DNA of 64,000 nt from Porticoccaceae bacterium (GCA_029238255.1 JAQWGK010000050.1:1-64000), one strand, 5' to 3'. Positions 1 through 9,517 are shown, counted from the stretch's first letter. The notes: generated by a model from the letters alone, not told the origin. Program-made: numbers and translations.

Positions 1-478
<478 letters not shown>

Positions 479-660
479 AATCTGTTTAACCTCACCAATT
501 AAGGAGAGGGAACGGTTACGCAAAACTTGCTTTACCATTCAAAATCTCAGTTTCATACAACTGTACGCTTATCACATTCATAAATGATTGCGTGAGCTAC
601 TTGTTACATGATGTTTACTTATCCAACATCAACTAGCAAGTACCCACACGCATTGCTTGA

Positions 661-679
661 TTAATTTTTTAAAGAACGA
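661..679 (-). promoter_or_regulatory. rRNA leader boxA (Nus antitermination site)
   Basis: On the minus strand the leader reads TCGTTCTTTAAAAAATTAA, then a stretch ending TGCGTGTGGGTAC. This closely resembles the E. coli rrn leader boxA (TGCTCTTTAACA) and its following GTGTGGGCAC. It lies between the promoter-proximal P4 and the 16S start, as expected for a NusB/NusE antitermination signal. The match to boxA is seen directly; the function is inferred from the rrn family. Confidence 0.75.
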
Positions 680-703
680 TTCGCTCATCAGAGCGGGGGG
701 CGT

Positions 704-731
704 ATTCTATAGATCGCCGACCCTTTGTCAA
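704..731 (-). promoter_or_regulatory. rRNA promoter, gene-proximal (P4)
   Basis: Minus strand: TTGACA (complement of 726-731), a 16-bp spacer, TAGAAT (complement of 704-709), then a G/C-only discriminator reading ACGCCCCCCGC. The upstream DNA (732-770) is A/T-rich, like an UP element. This is the layout of a strong growth-rate-controlled rRNA promoter. It is the most diverged of four copies spaced 113 bp apart. Confidence 0.85.
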
Positions 732-816
732 CAGTGAAAGTGTAATTAATTAACTTTAATTTCACTCTCTAATTTCTTGCTTGTTTCGCTTCTCAACATT
801 GCTGTCGGGAGCGCGC

Positions 817-844
817 ATTCTAGCGTCGAAATTACTTATGTCAA
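817..844 (-). promoter_or_regulatory. rRNA promoter (P3)
   Basis: Minus strand: TTGACA at 839-844, a 16-bp spacer, TAGAAT at 817-822, and a GCGCGCTCCC discriminator. A-tracts just upstream (about 850-880) look like an UP element. The -10/-35 geometry is identical to the neighbouring copies. Confidence 0.85.
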
Positions 845-929
845 CAGCTGGATAAAAATAAATATGAAGCTATTATTTTTCCATTTTTTGCCGCTGTGTT
901 TCTAGCAGCTCATCCTGTTGGGAGCGCGC

Positions 930-957
930 ATTCTAGCGTCGAATCTGCTCATGTCAA
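930..957 (-). promoter_or_regulatory. rRNA promoter (P2)
   Basis: Minus strand: TTGACA at 952-957, a 16-bp spacer, TAGAAT at 930-935, and a GCGCGCTCCCAA discriminator. It is nearly identical to P3, including the A/T-rich UP-like region at 960-1000. Confidence 0.85.
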
Positions 958-1042
958 CAGTTGGATATAAATAAATATAAAGATCATATTTTTCCACTTT
1001 TTGCCGCGGCTTTCATAGCGGCTCACCCTATTGGGAGCGCGC

Positions 1043-1070
1043 ATTCTACAGACAGGCCGAATACTGTCAA
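1043..1070 (-). promoter_or_regulatory. rRNA promoter, distal (P1)
   Basis: Minus strand: TTGACA at 1065-1070, a 16-bp spacer, TAGAAT at 1043-1048, and a GCGCGCTCCCAA discriminator. It lies only about 50 bp beyond the tyrS stop codon. The spacer sequence differs from P2/P3 while the -35, -10 and discriminator are kept. Confidence 0.8.
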
Positions 1071-1121
1071 CAAGTATTTGGTTTTATTTTCAGACTGGCC
1101 AAAAAGTGGTCAAAAAAGCAG

Positions 1122-2426
1122 CTAAACCCGCTCAAATAGGTGGTATTTCTTCTTGCCCAGACGGACGAGATAGAAGCGGCCGAAAAGTGCACGGTCAACA
1201 GCGAAGCATTCAACCGCTTTCATATTGTCTTCAGCACCCCTGGCAACACCATTAATAAACACTGAATTTCGTCCCAGGGCGTCCTTTACTTCACGGCCGG
1301 CTTTCGCCATTCCGCAATCGGTCAGTAAGTTTGTTAATGGCTTTTCAACTAAACCCCCATCAGATAACTCAGAGGATGGCATACCATCTAATCGCAGGTG
1401 CTCAAAATCTGTCTCGGATAATCGATCCGGTTCACCATTAAATAGCGCTTCGGTTATTCGCAGTGCAGCGGCTAGCCCCTCTTCACCATGAACTAATCTG
1501 GTCGCCTCTCTGGCCAGCAGAGCTTGCGCCTGCGGTCTGCCCTGAGCCTGACGGTCGGTTTCTTCGACTGCTGCTATCTCTTCTATAGAGAGGAAAGTAA
1601 AGTAATGCAGGAATTTGTAGACATCTGCGTCCGCTACATTTAACCAAAACTGGTAAAACGCTAGCGGGGAAGTCTTATTCGGATCGAGCCAGACTGCGCC
1701 GGCTTCGGTTTTGCCAAACTTTGTACCATCGGCTTTGGTAATTAAAGGCACGGTCAATGCAAAGCAATGAGCCTTATTTTGTCGGCGAGCCAAATCTATG
1801 CCACCGACTATATTACCCCACTGGTCACTGCCACCCACCTGCATGGTGCAGTCATGACGGCGATTGAGCTCGGCAAAGTCCATACCCTGTAATAGAGAGT
1901 AGGAGAATTCGGTAAAGGATATGCCCGAGCCCTCGCGATCAAGCCGCTGCTTTACCGACTCTTTATTGATCATATTATTAACGGAGAAGTGCTTGCCCAC
2001 ATCGCGCAAAAACTCCAGCGCCGACATCTCAGCAGTCCAGTCGAGATTGTTAGCGACAATAGCCGAGTTTTCGCCACAGTCGAAATCGATAAATTGACTG
2101 ACCTGGCTTTTAATCTTATCCGCCCAGCCTGAAATTACATCCGGCGTATTAAGCTTGCGCTCGGCGGCCTTAAAACTGGGATCGCCAATCAATCCAGTGG
2201 CACCACCCACCAGTGCAATCGGTGTATGGCCGGCTTCCTGAAAACGCTTTAGAACAAGTAGCGGCACAAGGTGACCAAGATGCAGGCTGTCAGCAGTGGG
2301 ATCAAAACCACAATAGAGCACTCGCGGTTGATCGAGATGGGTTTCTAATTCTTCTTCTGCAGATACCTGCGCAACAAGGCCGCGCTGGCGCAATTGATTG
2401 ATTAACTGACTGCCACTTTGTTTCAT
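1122..2426 (-). CDS. tyrS: Tyrosyl-tRNA synthetase
   Basis: Charges tRNA-Tyr with tyrosine in the cytoplasm. This is a class I synthetase with the HLGH nucleotide-binding motif at residues 49-52, a KFGKT loop (KMSKS equivalent) near 230, and a C-terminal S4-like RNA-binding domain. The sequence closely tracks the E. coli TyrS type ([27 protein letters not shown]). The ATG at 2426 was chosen because it matches the E. coli N-terminus; an in-frame GTG at 2441 would add five residues, and neither has a strong ribosome-binding site. The gene is co-directional with the rRNA operon, and no intrinsic terminator is visible between its stop and the distal rRNA promoter. Confidence 0.97.
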   Translation of the reverse strand: MKQSGSQLINQLRQRGLVAQVSAEEELETHLDQPRVLYCGFDPTADSLHLGHLVPLLVLKRFQEAGHTPIALVGGATGLIGDPSFKAAERKLNTPDVISGWADKIKSQVSQFIDFDCGENSAIVANNLDWTAEMSALEFLRDVGKHFSVNNMINKESVKQRLDREGSGISFTEFSYSLLQGMDFAELNRRHDCTMQVGGSDQWGNIVGGIDLARRQNKAHCFALTVPLITKADGTKFGKTEAGAVWLDPNKTSPLAFYQFWLNVADADVYKFLHYFTFLSIEEIAAVEETDRQAQGRPQAQALLAREATRLVHGEEGLAAALRITEALFNGEPDRLSETDFEHLRLDGMPSSELSDGGLVEKPLTNLLTDCGMAKAGREVKDALGRNSVFINGVARGAEDNMKAVECFAVDRALFGRFYLVRLGKKKYHLFERV

Positions 2427-2624
2427 CGGAACTGATTTCACTGGTCACTAATTAGGAGCGCCAACTCTACACATTGAGGGCGCAAATACAAGATTTTCTC
2501 GCCTACTTATATGCTGCTACATTATAAGTAGTACTCAGTTAGCTCTCGAAAAGCACGAGCTTGTCTCTGTAACTTGTTAATTTATTGAGCTAAACTTGCG
2601 AAAATCTCACAGCAATGGCTTTTT

Positions 2625-3983
2625 ATGACAGTGAATAAAGTGCGCGAAACGATTCGTTTTCTGCATTCCACTCTCAAGGACTTTCCGCGACACCATCTTA
2701 TAATGGCCTCGGCCGTTGGCTGCTGCCTGTTGGTTGTAGCGCTCTACCCGGTTAGCGATGCGGAAGCCAATCGCAAGATTGCAGAGCCAATAGACATTCC
2801 AGTGGCGACTCAGCCACTGACAATTGCACCAGAAGAGATTACACCCGCATTGAGCTGGACAGAACAGCGCGTCTCCTCCGGCGATAGTCTCTCTACTCTA
2901 TTTACCCGCGCAGAACTCACCGCTATAGATGTCTACCAAGTCTCTTCATCACAGGATGGCAAGCTACTGCGCAACCTCTATCCGGGCGAACTATTCCGTT
3001 TCGGACTCGACAGTGTCGGGCAGCTTCAGGAATTGCATCATGTGCAGTCGAAGCTAGTCAGCCGTGTCTTTACTCGTGAAGGGAAAAGCTATAGTTCCGA
3101 GCAGCGCGTTCTGGAACCAGATACATTATTAAATTACCGCGAGGGAGTGATTAAAGACTCTCTCTATATGTCAGGCCTGGAAGCTGACCTGCCAGACAAG
3201 CTTATTATGGAACTGGCCAATATATTTGCCTGGGATATCGACTTTGTTTTCGATATCCGCAAAGAAGATTCATTTTCGCTACTGTTTGAAGAAAACTTTC
3301 TCGAGGGCGAGAAATTAAGCGTAGGCGATATTGTTGCCGCAACCTTTACCAACCGCGGAAAAACTTATCAGGCGGTGCGCTATACCAATGATCAGGGTGT
3401 CTCCAACTATTACACACCGGAAGGCCTGAGTATGCGCAAAGCCTTTTTGCGCACACCGCTAGATATCTTCCGGATTAGCTCTGGCTTTAATCTCAAGCGC
3501 AAACACCCTATTCACAAGAAGATTAAGGCACACCGTGGTGTCGACTATGCCGCACCGAGAGGCACACCGGTTTACTCGGCAGGTGATGGTAAGGTTATTG
3601 CCGCCGGCTACAGTAAAGCCAATGGCAACTATGTGTTTGTTCAGCACGGCCAGACCTACATTACAAAATACCTTCACCTCAATAAGAAAAAAGTGCGCAA
3701 AGGGCAGTCTGTTCGTCAGCGTCAGCTAATCGGTACAGTCGGCTCCACAGGCTATGCCACAGGCCCACATCTGCACTATGAATTTTTGGTTAACGGCGTT
3801 CACCGCAATCCACGCACCGTTAAACTTCCTCAGGCCAACCCAATTCCCAAGGCCGAGTTTGCCGCATTCCAAACTGCCACCCAGCCTATGTTAAGGCAGC
3901 TCGCGCAGCATGGCGGCACTAGCACCTTTGCCGGAAGCAAAGCGGCAGCAGACGTAAAGAGCGGCACTAACAGTGCCAACTAG
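2625..3983 (+). CDS. M23 murein endopeptidase (MepM/OapA-like)
   Basis: Predicted envelope LytM-type DD-endopeptidase that cuts peptidoglycan cross-links to allow wall growth. An N-terminal membrane anchor or uncleaved signal is seen at about residues 25-45. It is followed by an OapA/LysM-like region (about 85-140) with the typical GDSLSTLF motif. A C-terminal M23 domain has zinc ligands in HRGVD (about 303) and HLHYE (about 381). At 452 residues the length suits the MepM group. It is divergent from tyrS and only 9 bp ahead of anmK, so the two are probably co-transcribed. The active-site residues look complete. The exact substrate bond is inferred from the family. Confidence 0.9.
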   Translation: MTVNKVRETIRFLHSTLKDFPRHHLIMASAVGCCLLVVALYPVSDAEANRKIAEPIDIPVATQPLTIAPEEITPALSWTEQRVSSGDSLSTLFTRAELTAIDVYQVSSSQDGKLLRNLYPGELFRFGLDSVGQLQELHHVQSKLVSRVFTREGKSYSSEQRVLEPDTLLNYREGVIKDSLYMSGLEADLPDKLIMELANIFAWDIDFVFDIRKEDSFSLLFEENFLEGEKLSVGDIVAATFTNRGKTYQAVRYTNDQGVSNYYTPEGLSMRKAFLRTPLDIFRISSGFNLKRKHPIHKKIKAHRGVDYAAPRGTPVYSAGDGKVIAAGYSKANGNYVFVQHGQTYITKYLHLNKKKVRKGQSVRQRQLIGTVGSTGYATGPHLHYEFLVNGVHRNPRTVKLPQANPIPKAEFAAFQTATQPMLRQLAQHGGTSTFAGSKAAADVKSGTNSAN

Positions 3984-3992
3984 AGCAGCCTG

Positions 3993-5117
3993 ATGGTCAG
4001 CCCGAATATTTATCTGGGACTGATGTCCGGCACTAGCATTGACAGCATCGATGTAGCCGCCGTTGAATTTAACAAGGATATTCCTCGAGTTCTCGGCAGC
4101 CACTCCCACTCTATACCGGAAAAGCTCAGACAGCAGATTCTTAATCTCAGCCTTCCCGGCAATGATAATATCCAACTGTATTGTGAAACCGACAATCAGC
4201 TCGGCGAGTTATTTTCCGAAGCCGCCCTAACATTAATCGACTCACTGAATATTCTGCCCAATCAGATTGCGGCTATTGGCAGCCATGGGCAGACCATCCG
4301 TCACTTGCCGCCCTCCTCCTGCACGAGCACAGAAAAAGCCGGCTACAGCCTGCAGATTAGCGACCCCAATATTATTGCCGCGCGAACCGGCTGCACTGTA
4401 GTCGCAGACTTTAGACGCGCCGATATGGCACTGGGCGGACACGGCGCACCTCTGGTTCCCGCATTCCATCAAAAGCTCTTTTCGCACTCGGAAAAAAATC
4501 GGGTTATTGTCAATATTGGCGGCATCGCCAATATCACAGTGCTCGCCGCAAATGGCGACTGCAGCGGCTACGATACCGGGCCGGGAAATATACTGATGGA
4601 TAGCTGGTGTCAGCGACAGCTTGGCACTGCCTACGACAACAACGGCGACTGGGGTGATGGCGGCACGGCAAACAACCCACTATTAAATCAGCTAAAGTCA
4701 CACAGCTTTTTTGCTCAGCCCGCCCCTAAAAGCACTGGCCGTGAAGCGTTTAATCTGCGTTGGCTTGAACAACAGCTGGTTGATTGTGATTTATCCGCAC
4801 AGGATATTCAGGCAACCTTAATACAATTAACCGCAGAGACCATTGCCGATCAGATCAATAATCTCGATCTACCCATCAGCGAGGTTTTTGTCTGCGGTGG
4901 TGGCATGCTTAACGGGGCTTTAATGCAGCGACTTGCCGAGGCTATGCCCGAATCAACGGTTAGCTCAACGTCCGAATTGGGTCTGAATCCAAATTGGGTT
5001 GAAGCCTGCGCTTTTGCTTGGTTGGCTAAACAAAGACTGGAAGGAAAAACGGGCAATTTACCTAGTGTAACCGGCGCTAGCAAAGAAGCTATTTTAGGTG
5101 GAATTTACCTCGCCTAA
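3993..5117 (+). CDS. anmK: Anhydro-N-acetylmuramic acid kinase
   Basis: Phosphorylates and opens 1,6-anhydro-MurNAc released from murein, feeding MurNAc-6-P back into recycling in the cytoplasm. The N-terminal phosphate-binding motif GLMSGTSID (about 9-17), the GSHGQT block, GYDTGPGN and the late CGGG motif are all present. At 374 residues it has the usual family length. It follows the M23 peptidase with a 9-bp gap, a wall-turnover pairing also seen in Pseudomonas. Its TAA stop (5115-5117) overlaps the stop of the convergent DsrE-like pseudogene. Confidence 0.96.
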   Translation: MVSPNIYLGLMSGTSIDSIDVAAVEFNKDIPRVLGSHSHSIPEKLRQQILNLSLPGNDNIQLYCETDNQLGELFSEAALTLIDSLNILPNQIAAIGSHGQTIRHLPPSSCTSTEKAGYSLQISDPNIIAARTGCTVVADFRRADMALGGHGAPLVPAFHQKLFSHSEKNRVIVNIGGIANITVLAANGDCSGYDTGPGNILMDSWCQRQLGTAYDNNGDWGDGGTANNPLLNQLKSHSFFAQPAPKSTGREAFNLRWLEQQLVDCDLSAQDIQATLIQLTAETIADQINNLDLPISEVFVCGGGMLNGALMQRLAEAMPESTVSSTSELGLNPNWVEACAFAWLAKQRLEGKTGNLPSVTGASKEAILGGIYLA

Positions 5118-5602
5118 AAGTAGCTGTACTCCTGCTCCTCAAGTAACCGACTCACCTCCGCCGGACCAAATGGTACCGAAGAAACAAATGGCAGTAGCGT
5201 CGACTTATCCAACCCCTCCCGTTCATAGCTAACCTGACAAACTTTGACATCTATTACTTCAAGCGCCGAAAGCCGTGCCGCCAGATCAACTATAGGTTTA
5301 AAGCTGCGGTAATTTTCTTTGAAAAATATCTCCACATCCGGGCCATAGATAACAAAGGCAATCGGCGGTATAGAGGAAGAGGCTTGGGAATCCTGATACT
5401 GTTTTGATTGGAATTAGGCTTCGGCGCGCTGAAGAGCTTCGTAAACCTCATCGGCCTTATCGAGATTGATTCTGGCCACATAGCCAGTCACCGTTTTGCT
5501 GTCTGCGGTAATTAGCTGATCGGCAGCCCAGGTAGAGTTAACCTGCGCCAGAAATAAATTGGGTAGCAGTGCTAATAGAAATAGCCATCGCATACTGAAC
5601 AT
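5114..5602 (-). pseudogene. DsrE-like exported protein interrupted by an in-frame TAA
   Basis: One minus-strand reading frame runs from ATG 5602 to TAG 5114 but is broken by a single TAA at 5414-5416. The first 62 codons give a clear signal peptide (MRWLFLLALLPNLFLA, then STWAADQ) and the start of a mature domain. The 99 codons after the stop stay open and encode a DsrE/DsrF-like half (FVIYGPDVEIFFKENY, ending VPFGPAEVSRLL). The two halves share a frame, so a nonsense mutation, possibly CAA to TAA, explains the break better than a frameshift. A GTG at 5335 could restart translation but would make a domain fragment with no export signal. It lies between anmK and erpA. The family assignment rests on pattern only. 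Confidence 0.75.
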
Positions 5603-5623
5603 CCTTGCTCACATAAAATTGTT

Positions 5624-5977
5624 TTAGATAGAAAAAGAGGCGCCACAACCACAGGTAGTTGAAGCATTGGGATTGGTAATCAAAAATCTTGACCCCATCA
5701 GCCCCTCTTCATAGTCGACCGTCGATCCAGCCAGATATTGGTAACTTAGTGAATCGATCAATACAGTGACCCCATCACGGGAAACCGCGGTGTCATCCTC
5801 AGCCATAACATCTTCAAAAGAAAAGCCATATTGAAACCCCGAGCAGCCGCCGCCAGTCACATAGACGCGCAACTTCAGCTCTTCGTTAGCCTCTTCTAAT
5901 TTGAGGCTCTGCACCTTGGCTACTGCACTTTCAGTAACCTCTAGTACTGAGGGTGTAAATGTTTCAATACCTGACAT
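5624..5977 (-). CDS. erpA: Iron-sulfur cluster insertion protein ErpA
   Basis: A-type carrier that delivers Fe-S clusters to apoproteins such as IspG. The 117-residue protein has the three conserved cysteines of the HesB/IscA family: C45 in GGGCSGF, and C109 and C111 in CGCG near the C-terminus. A good ribosome-binding site (GGAG) precedes the ATG at 5977. ErpA rather than IscA is favoured because there is no isc cluster nearby and the Pseudomonas-like neighbourhood (tyrS/anmK/argC) contains erpA. Confidence 0.93.
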   Translation of the reverse strand: MSGIETFTPSVLEVTESAVAKVQSLKLEEANEELKLRVYVTGGGCSGFQYGFSFEDVMAEDDTAVSRDGVTVLIDSLSYQYLAGSTVDYEEGLMGSRFLITNPNASTTCGCGASFSI

Positions 5978-6029
5978 TTTTTCTCCGTGTTTCCTATGAT
6001 TCCAAACTGTTCTATTTTAACAGTCTTAT

Positions 6030-6488
6030 TTAAACAGCTTCGTCGCGATCGGCTGGGACTTCCTCGCGGTCGGCTGGAACCTCATCGCGATCAGCTGGAA
6101 ATAGTGTGATATTTGACTCGGCGGAATGATAAACAAAACTGCCGACAACTTCAGCGCCTTTCTCTATTCCAATCAAGTTATAGTTTAAATTACCTTCGAC
6201 TACAGCTTTCGCGGCTAATTCAACCAGTTCACTGGCGTATAGATCGCCTTTCACATGGCCGTTGACAATAATAGTGGCAACATCAATATTGCCCTGCACC
6301 GAGCCGCTCTCTAAAACTCTTACCCGAGACTTATCGCCCTCTGCGCTAACATTGCCAACCACTTCGCCTTCAATTTCCAGATTGCCGGTAAAACTGATAT
6401 CTCCAGTCAGCTTTGTGCCAGCGGCAATCAGCGTAGTTGTTCCGGAATTAAAACCATTTTCATTTTTAAAGCGTTTTAAACCAAACAT
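6030..6488 (-). CDS. Bactofilin (polymer-forming cytoskeletal protein)
   Basis: Bactofilins self-assemble into filaments linked to cell shape and wall enzymes. The core (about residues 18-115) shows the repeating beta-helix pattern: GTKLTGDISFTGNLEIEGEV, VQGNIDVATIIVNGHVKGD, AKAVVEGNLNYNLI. The C-terminus ends in three copies of a seven-residue acidic unit (PADRDEV, PADREEV, PADRDEA). It starts 3 bp after the upstream coiled-coil gene, so the two are likely co-translated. Proximity to an M23 peptidase is a known bactofilin association. Confidence 0.9.
   Translation of the reverse strand: MFGLKRFKNENGFNSGTTTLIAAGTKLTGDISFTGNLEIEGEVVGNVSAEGDKSRVRVLESGSVQGNIDVATIIVNGHVKGDLYASELVELAAKAVVEGNLNYNLIGIEKGAEVVGSFVYHSAESNITLFPADRDEVPADREEVPADRDEAV
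6045..6107 (-). repeat. 21-bp in-frame tandem repeat in the bactofilin tail
   Basis: Three imperfect 21-bp units encode PADRDEV, PADREEV and PADRDEA at the C-terminus of the bactofilin. Differences are mostly at single bases. The unit length is a multiple of three, so copy-number changes keep the frame. Confidence 0.8.
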
Positions 6489-6491
6489 TTT

Positions 6492-7196
6492 TCAGCCCTC
6501 AACTTGCCAGTCATATTTTTTATCGAACTGTGTCTTTTCCATCCACGGATAACGCAGAGTTATTCGCACCTGTCTGGGCTCAAAATTGTCCGGCAATGTG
6601 ATGACACCGCGACTAATTGAAAAATACTTAAATTCCATTTTTAGCGGCAACTGTTCAATCCCCGGATCAAGCTCTGCCAGTGTTAGTCTGGTCTCTTTAC
6701 CGTCGAGCAATCCCGAAATCCAAAAGTTCGCCGAGACACTTAGGGTTTTCATCTTTTCTGTTTTTTGTCTTGCCACCCAGCGATAGCTGATGCGCCCATC
6801 ATCCAGTTGATTAAACTTGAGGTCCGCCACAGACAGACCATTGGGCTGACTGCCATCCTGCAGCAGTTCACGGTAGAGCTTTAACTCTTCATCCCGCAGG
6901 TAAATACTTTTCTGCAGGACAATCATTTCCTGACGAGTACTTTCCAGCGCCGCAGAATCCACCTGCAGATTCAATTCCACTCGACTCAACTGCTGCTGAA
7001 GCTGGGCAACTGAAGTGGCAAGCTTATCAGCCTCAACTTCAAGACGCGCCTTCTCCTGCATTTCATCCTTGAGGATCTGCTGTTCCCAAGACTTGCCGAA
7101 GAAGAATGCCCCTGCCATTAGAGCAGCAAACACCGCAACCAGCACATAGACTACTGTCGGCCGGTAGGGAATAACAATGGACTTTACTTCACTCAT
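6492..7196 (-). CDS. Membrane-anchored coiled-coil protein (DUF6776-like)
   Basis: Function unknown. The 234-residue protein has one N-terminal membrane segment (about 14-33, VVYVLVAVFAALMAGAFFFG). A coiled coil follows at about 40-110 (KARLEVEADKLATSVAQLQQ). The C-terminal beta-rich domain has an MKMEFKYF-like core and a final RITLRYPWMEK. Orthologues sit beside argC and bactofilin genes in Pseudomonas relatives. It overlaps the argC stop by one base (TAATG) and precedes the bactofilin by 3 bp, suggesting an argC–DUF6776–bactofilin transcript. A scaffold linking the membrane to bactofilin filaments is a guess from context. Confidence 0.75.
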   Translation of the reverse strand: MSEVKSIVIPYRPTVVYVLVAVFAALMAGAFFFGKSWEQQILKDEMQEKARLEVEADKLATSVAQLQQQLSRVELNLQVDSAALESTRQEMIVLQKSIYLRDEELKLYRELLQDGSQPNGLSVADLKFNQLDDGRISYRWVARQKTEKMKTLSVSANFWISGLLDGKETRLTLAELDPGIEQLPLKMEFKYFSISRGVITLPDNFEPRQVRITLRYPWMEKTQFDKKYDWQVEG

Positions 7197-8239
7197 TAGG
7201 GCAGTAGTGCCGGCGCAGTTAATCCACTGTTTTCAGGTAGCCCAAAGATAATATTCATACATTGAACGCCCTGACCAGAAGCACCTTTGGTGAGATTATC
7301 CTCTACCACCAGAACCACAACTTTGTCACCGCCGCCGGGGCGACAGACTGCAATACGACAGAAATTAGAGCCGCGCACCGAGCGTGTCTCTGGATGACTG
7401 CCACCGGGCAGTACATCGACAAAAGGCTCATCTTTATAACGCTGCTCAAATAGCGCCTGAACATCCACTTCCTTGCTCAGATTGGCGTACAGCGTGGTAT
7501 GTATACCTCTATTAATCGGCAACAGATGAGGGACAAACGTCAGCTTAATATCGGCTGCAGCGGAATTGCCGGCAGCAATATCACCGAGCCCCTGAACAAT
7601 TTCCGGATGATGACGGTGGCCAGAGGACGCATAGGCCTTAAAGCTATCGCTCATCTCTGAGTGCAGTGTGCCAATACTGGCCTGACGACCGGCACCGCTA
7701 ACACCAGAAGCGGAGTTGGCGATCAGGTCAGTCACATCGATACAGTCAGCCTCCAGCAGAGGCAAAAAGCCCAGCTGAACACTGGTTGGATAACAGCCTG
7801 GGCAGGCAATAAGGTTAGCGCCTTTAATGGCTTCGCGGTTCACTTCCGGCAAGCCATAGACCGCCTGAGGTATCAGGTCGCGAGCGCTGTGAGGTTGGCC
7901 GTACCAGCTCTCCCAGAGATCGGCATCTCTAATTCTAAAGTCAGCGGAGAGATCTATAACCTTGACCCCACGCTGTAAAATTTCTGCCACCATGCTCTTC
8001 GCCACACCATGGGGCGTAGCAAAGAACACAACATCACATCCAGAGAGCTGATCTACATCCGGCGCAGAAAAGGCCAGATCGATTACGCCTCTCAGATTGG
8101 GATACAGATCTGCAACCGGCAGACCTTTTTCGCTGCGCGAAGTAATCACCGTTACCTGCGCCTGGGGATGGCCAGCCAGCAGCCTTAATAACTCAACACC
8201 GGTATATCCGGTTGCACCTACAATTCCAACTTTAATCAC
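7196..8239 (-). CDS. argC: N-acetyl-gamma-glutamyl-phosphate reductase
   Basis: Third step of arginine synthesis: NADPH reduction of N-acetyl-glutamyl-phosphate to the semialdehyde. The N-terminal Rossmann motif [14 protein letters not shown] (about 9-22) and the catalytic cysteine in CPGCYPTS (about 150) are present, as is a conserved [11 protein letters not shown] near the end. At 347 residues it has the typical type-1 ArgC length. It is divergent from hemJ and leads the minus-strand operon towards the coiled-coil and bactofilin genes. Confidence 0.97.
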   Translation of the reverse strand: MIKVGIVGATGYTGVELLRLLAGHPQAQVTVITSRSEKGLPVADLYPNLRGVIDLAFSAPDVDQLSGCDVVFFATPHGVAKSMVAEILQRGVKVIDLSADFRIRDADLWESWYGQPHSARDLIPQAVYGLPEVNREAIKGANLIACPGCYPTSVQLGFLPLLEADCIDVTDLIANSASGVSGAGRQASIGTLHSEMSDSFKAYASSGHRHHPEIVQGLGDIAAGNSAAADIKLTFVPHLLPINRGIHTTLYANLSKEVDVQALFEQRYKDEPFVDVLPGGSHPETRSVRGSNFCRIAVCRPGGGDKVVVLVVEDNLTKGASGQGVQCMNIIFGLPENSGLTAPALLP

Positions 8240-8332
8240 TTGTCTTCTCTTGTGTCTTCTCTAATTAGTTATCCAGAATCAAACCATCGGTCTATAATAC
8301 CCGAAAATTACAGTCTAAACGGGAGATATTAA

Positions 8333-8761
8333 ATGTACGCATGGGTTTTGTCCTTCCATTTAATTGCCGTTATCTGCTGGTTTGCCGCGCTGTTTTACCT
8401 TCCGCGCCTGTTTGTCTATCACGCTATGTCAGATGACACGGTGAGTATCGAGCGCTTTAAACTGATGGAGCGCAAACTCTACAATGGCATTGCCACCCCC
8501 TCCATGATCGCCACTGTGATCTTCGGCGGCTGGCTGGTACTGCTAAATCCCGACTATTATTTGAGTCAGCTGTGGTTTCAATTAAAAGCACTGCTAGTTG
8601 CAGTACTAATAGGCTATCACTTTGTTTGTGCCGCCTATATGAAACAGCTAAGCAACGACAGCAGCACTAAGACCCATGTGTTTTTCCGTCTATTTAATGA
8701 AGTGCCGGTGCTGTTTTTGGTGGTCATTGTGATTCTGGTGATTGTAAAACCTTTCAGCTAA
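8333..8761 (+). CDS. hemJ: Protoporphyrinogen IX oxidase HemJ
   Basis: Oxygen-independent membrane enzyme converting protoporphyrinogen IX to protoporphyrin IX in heme synthesis. The 142-residue protein has four hydrophobic helices. The conserved early histidine is in SFHLIAVICWFAALFYLPRL (about 8-27), and FQLKALLVAVLIGYH follows. A good ribosome-binding site (GGGAG) precedes the ATG. It lies close to hemL and hemB in the window. Confidence 0.92.
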   Translation: MYAWVLSFHLIAVICWFAALFYLPRLFVYHAMSDDTVSIERFKLMERKLYNGIATPSMIATVIFGGWLVLLNPDYYLSQLWFQLKALLVAVLIGYHFVCAAYMKQLSNDSSTKTHVFFRLFNEVPVLFLVVIVILVIVKPFS

Positions 8762-8785
8762 ACCCGGCTAAACCCAACAAAGCCC

Positions 8786-9382
8786 CTAAAAGCCACTGCC
8801 AGGCTGATCGAGATAGAGCTGTTCTGCTGCCGTACTCTCTCTGCCAACAATACTATTGCGATGAGGGTAACGGCCAAACTGCTGAATCACCTCGCGATGG
8901 CGTTGAGCAAAATCCTTAAAGCCCGAAAAGGTATCGCCCTTTTTTGCCCCTGCCAACTGAGCCAGTTCAGTAAATTTTTGCACCGACAAATCCTGCATCT
9001 CAAGTGACTCTGAATGTTCCAGCGGCAAATAAAAAAACACCCTACCTATATAAGGTAATTCCAGATCCTGCTTTAAGCTCATACCCTCCAGACACCAGTT
9101 TAAAGCCAACGAATCCTGAGCAAATGCCCGAGCCCTGTCGCGATACATATTTCGTGAGAATTGGTCCAGCACAATAATAGCCGCCAGACGACCTCTGGGA
9201 GTCTCAAGCCAGTGCTTGTAATCGCCGCTGACCAACCCCTGTAATCCGTCTGTAAATTTTTCTCGTATGAGAGCATCTGTGTGAGGATTTTTTTGCCACC
9301 AAAGTGGTGACTGACGCTTCGCCAGTTCCGGGTCGTGGAGATCACTGCCAAACCAAAACTCAAGTACCTGTTCTATTTCCAT
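8786..9382 (-). CDS. DUF924 family protein
   Basis: Function unknown. The 198-residue protein matches the DUF924 family: N-terminal EQVLEFWFG, then LAAIIVLDQFSRNMYRDRARAFAQD, FFYLPLEHSE, and a final RYPHRNSIVGRESTAAE. It is all-helical and TPR-like by family. No signal peptide is seen. It is convergent with hemJ (24-bp gap) and divergent from hemL. Confidence 0.85.
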   Translation of the reverse strand: MEIEQVLEFWFGSDLHDPELAKRQSPLWWQKNPHTDALIREKFTDGLQGLVSGDYKHWLETPRGRLAAIIVLDQFSRNMYRDRARAFAQDSLALNWCLEGMSLKQDLELPYIGRVFFYLPLEHSESLEMQDLSVQKFTELAQLAGAKKGDTFSGFKDFAQRHREVIQQFGRYPHRNSIVGRESTAAEQLYLDQPGSGF

Positions 9383-9517
9383 GAATATTGCCCTGTCGAT
9401 TGCCCTTTAGATAGCCTCTAAGATAAGTCTTCAGATGGCATTACCGAGTTATATTCAGGATAATACACAATTAGCAATTTCGCCCTACAATGGCTTTTAC
9501 CCTTTCAGGAAATCTAA

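Larger units (their letters stand above)
704..1070 (-). repeat. 113-bp-period tandem array of rRNA promoters
   Basis: The -10 boxes start at 704, 817, 930 and 1043 and the -35 boxes at 726, 839, 952 and 1065, so every step is exactly 113 bp. The two central units are nearly identical over most of their length, including the UP-like A-tracts and a TTTTTGCCGC segment. The outer units match mainly in the promoter core. This points to duplication of a complete promoter module. Confidence 0.85.

Noticed and set aside
5414-5416. Selenocysteine or pyrrolysine recoding at the stop in the DsrE-like gene
   Set aside because: The stop is TAA, which is not used for either, and no recoding element was seen.
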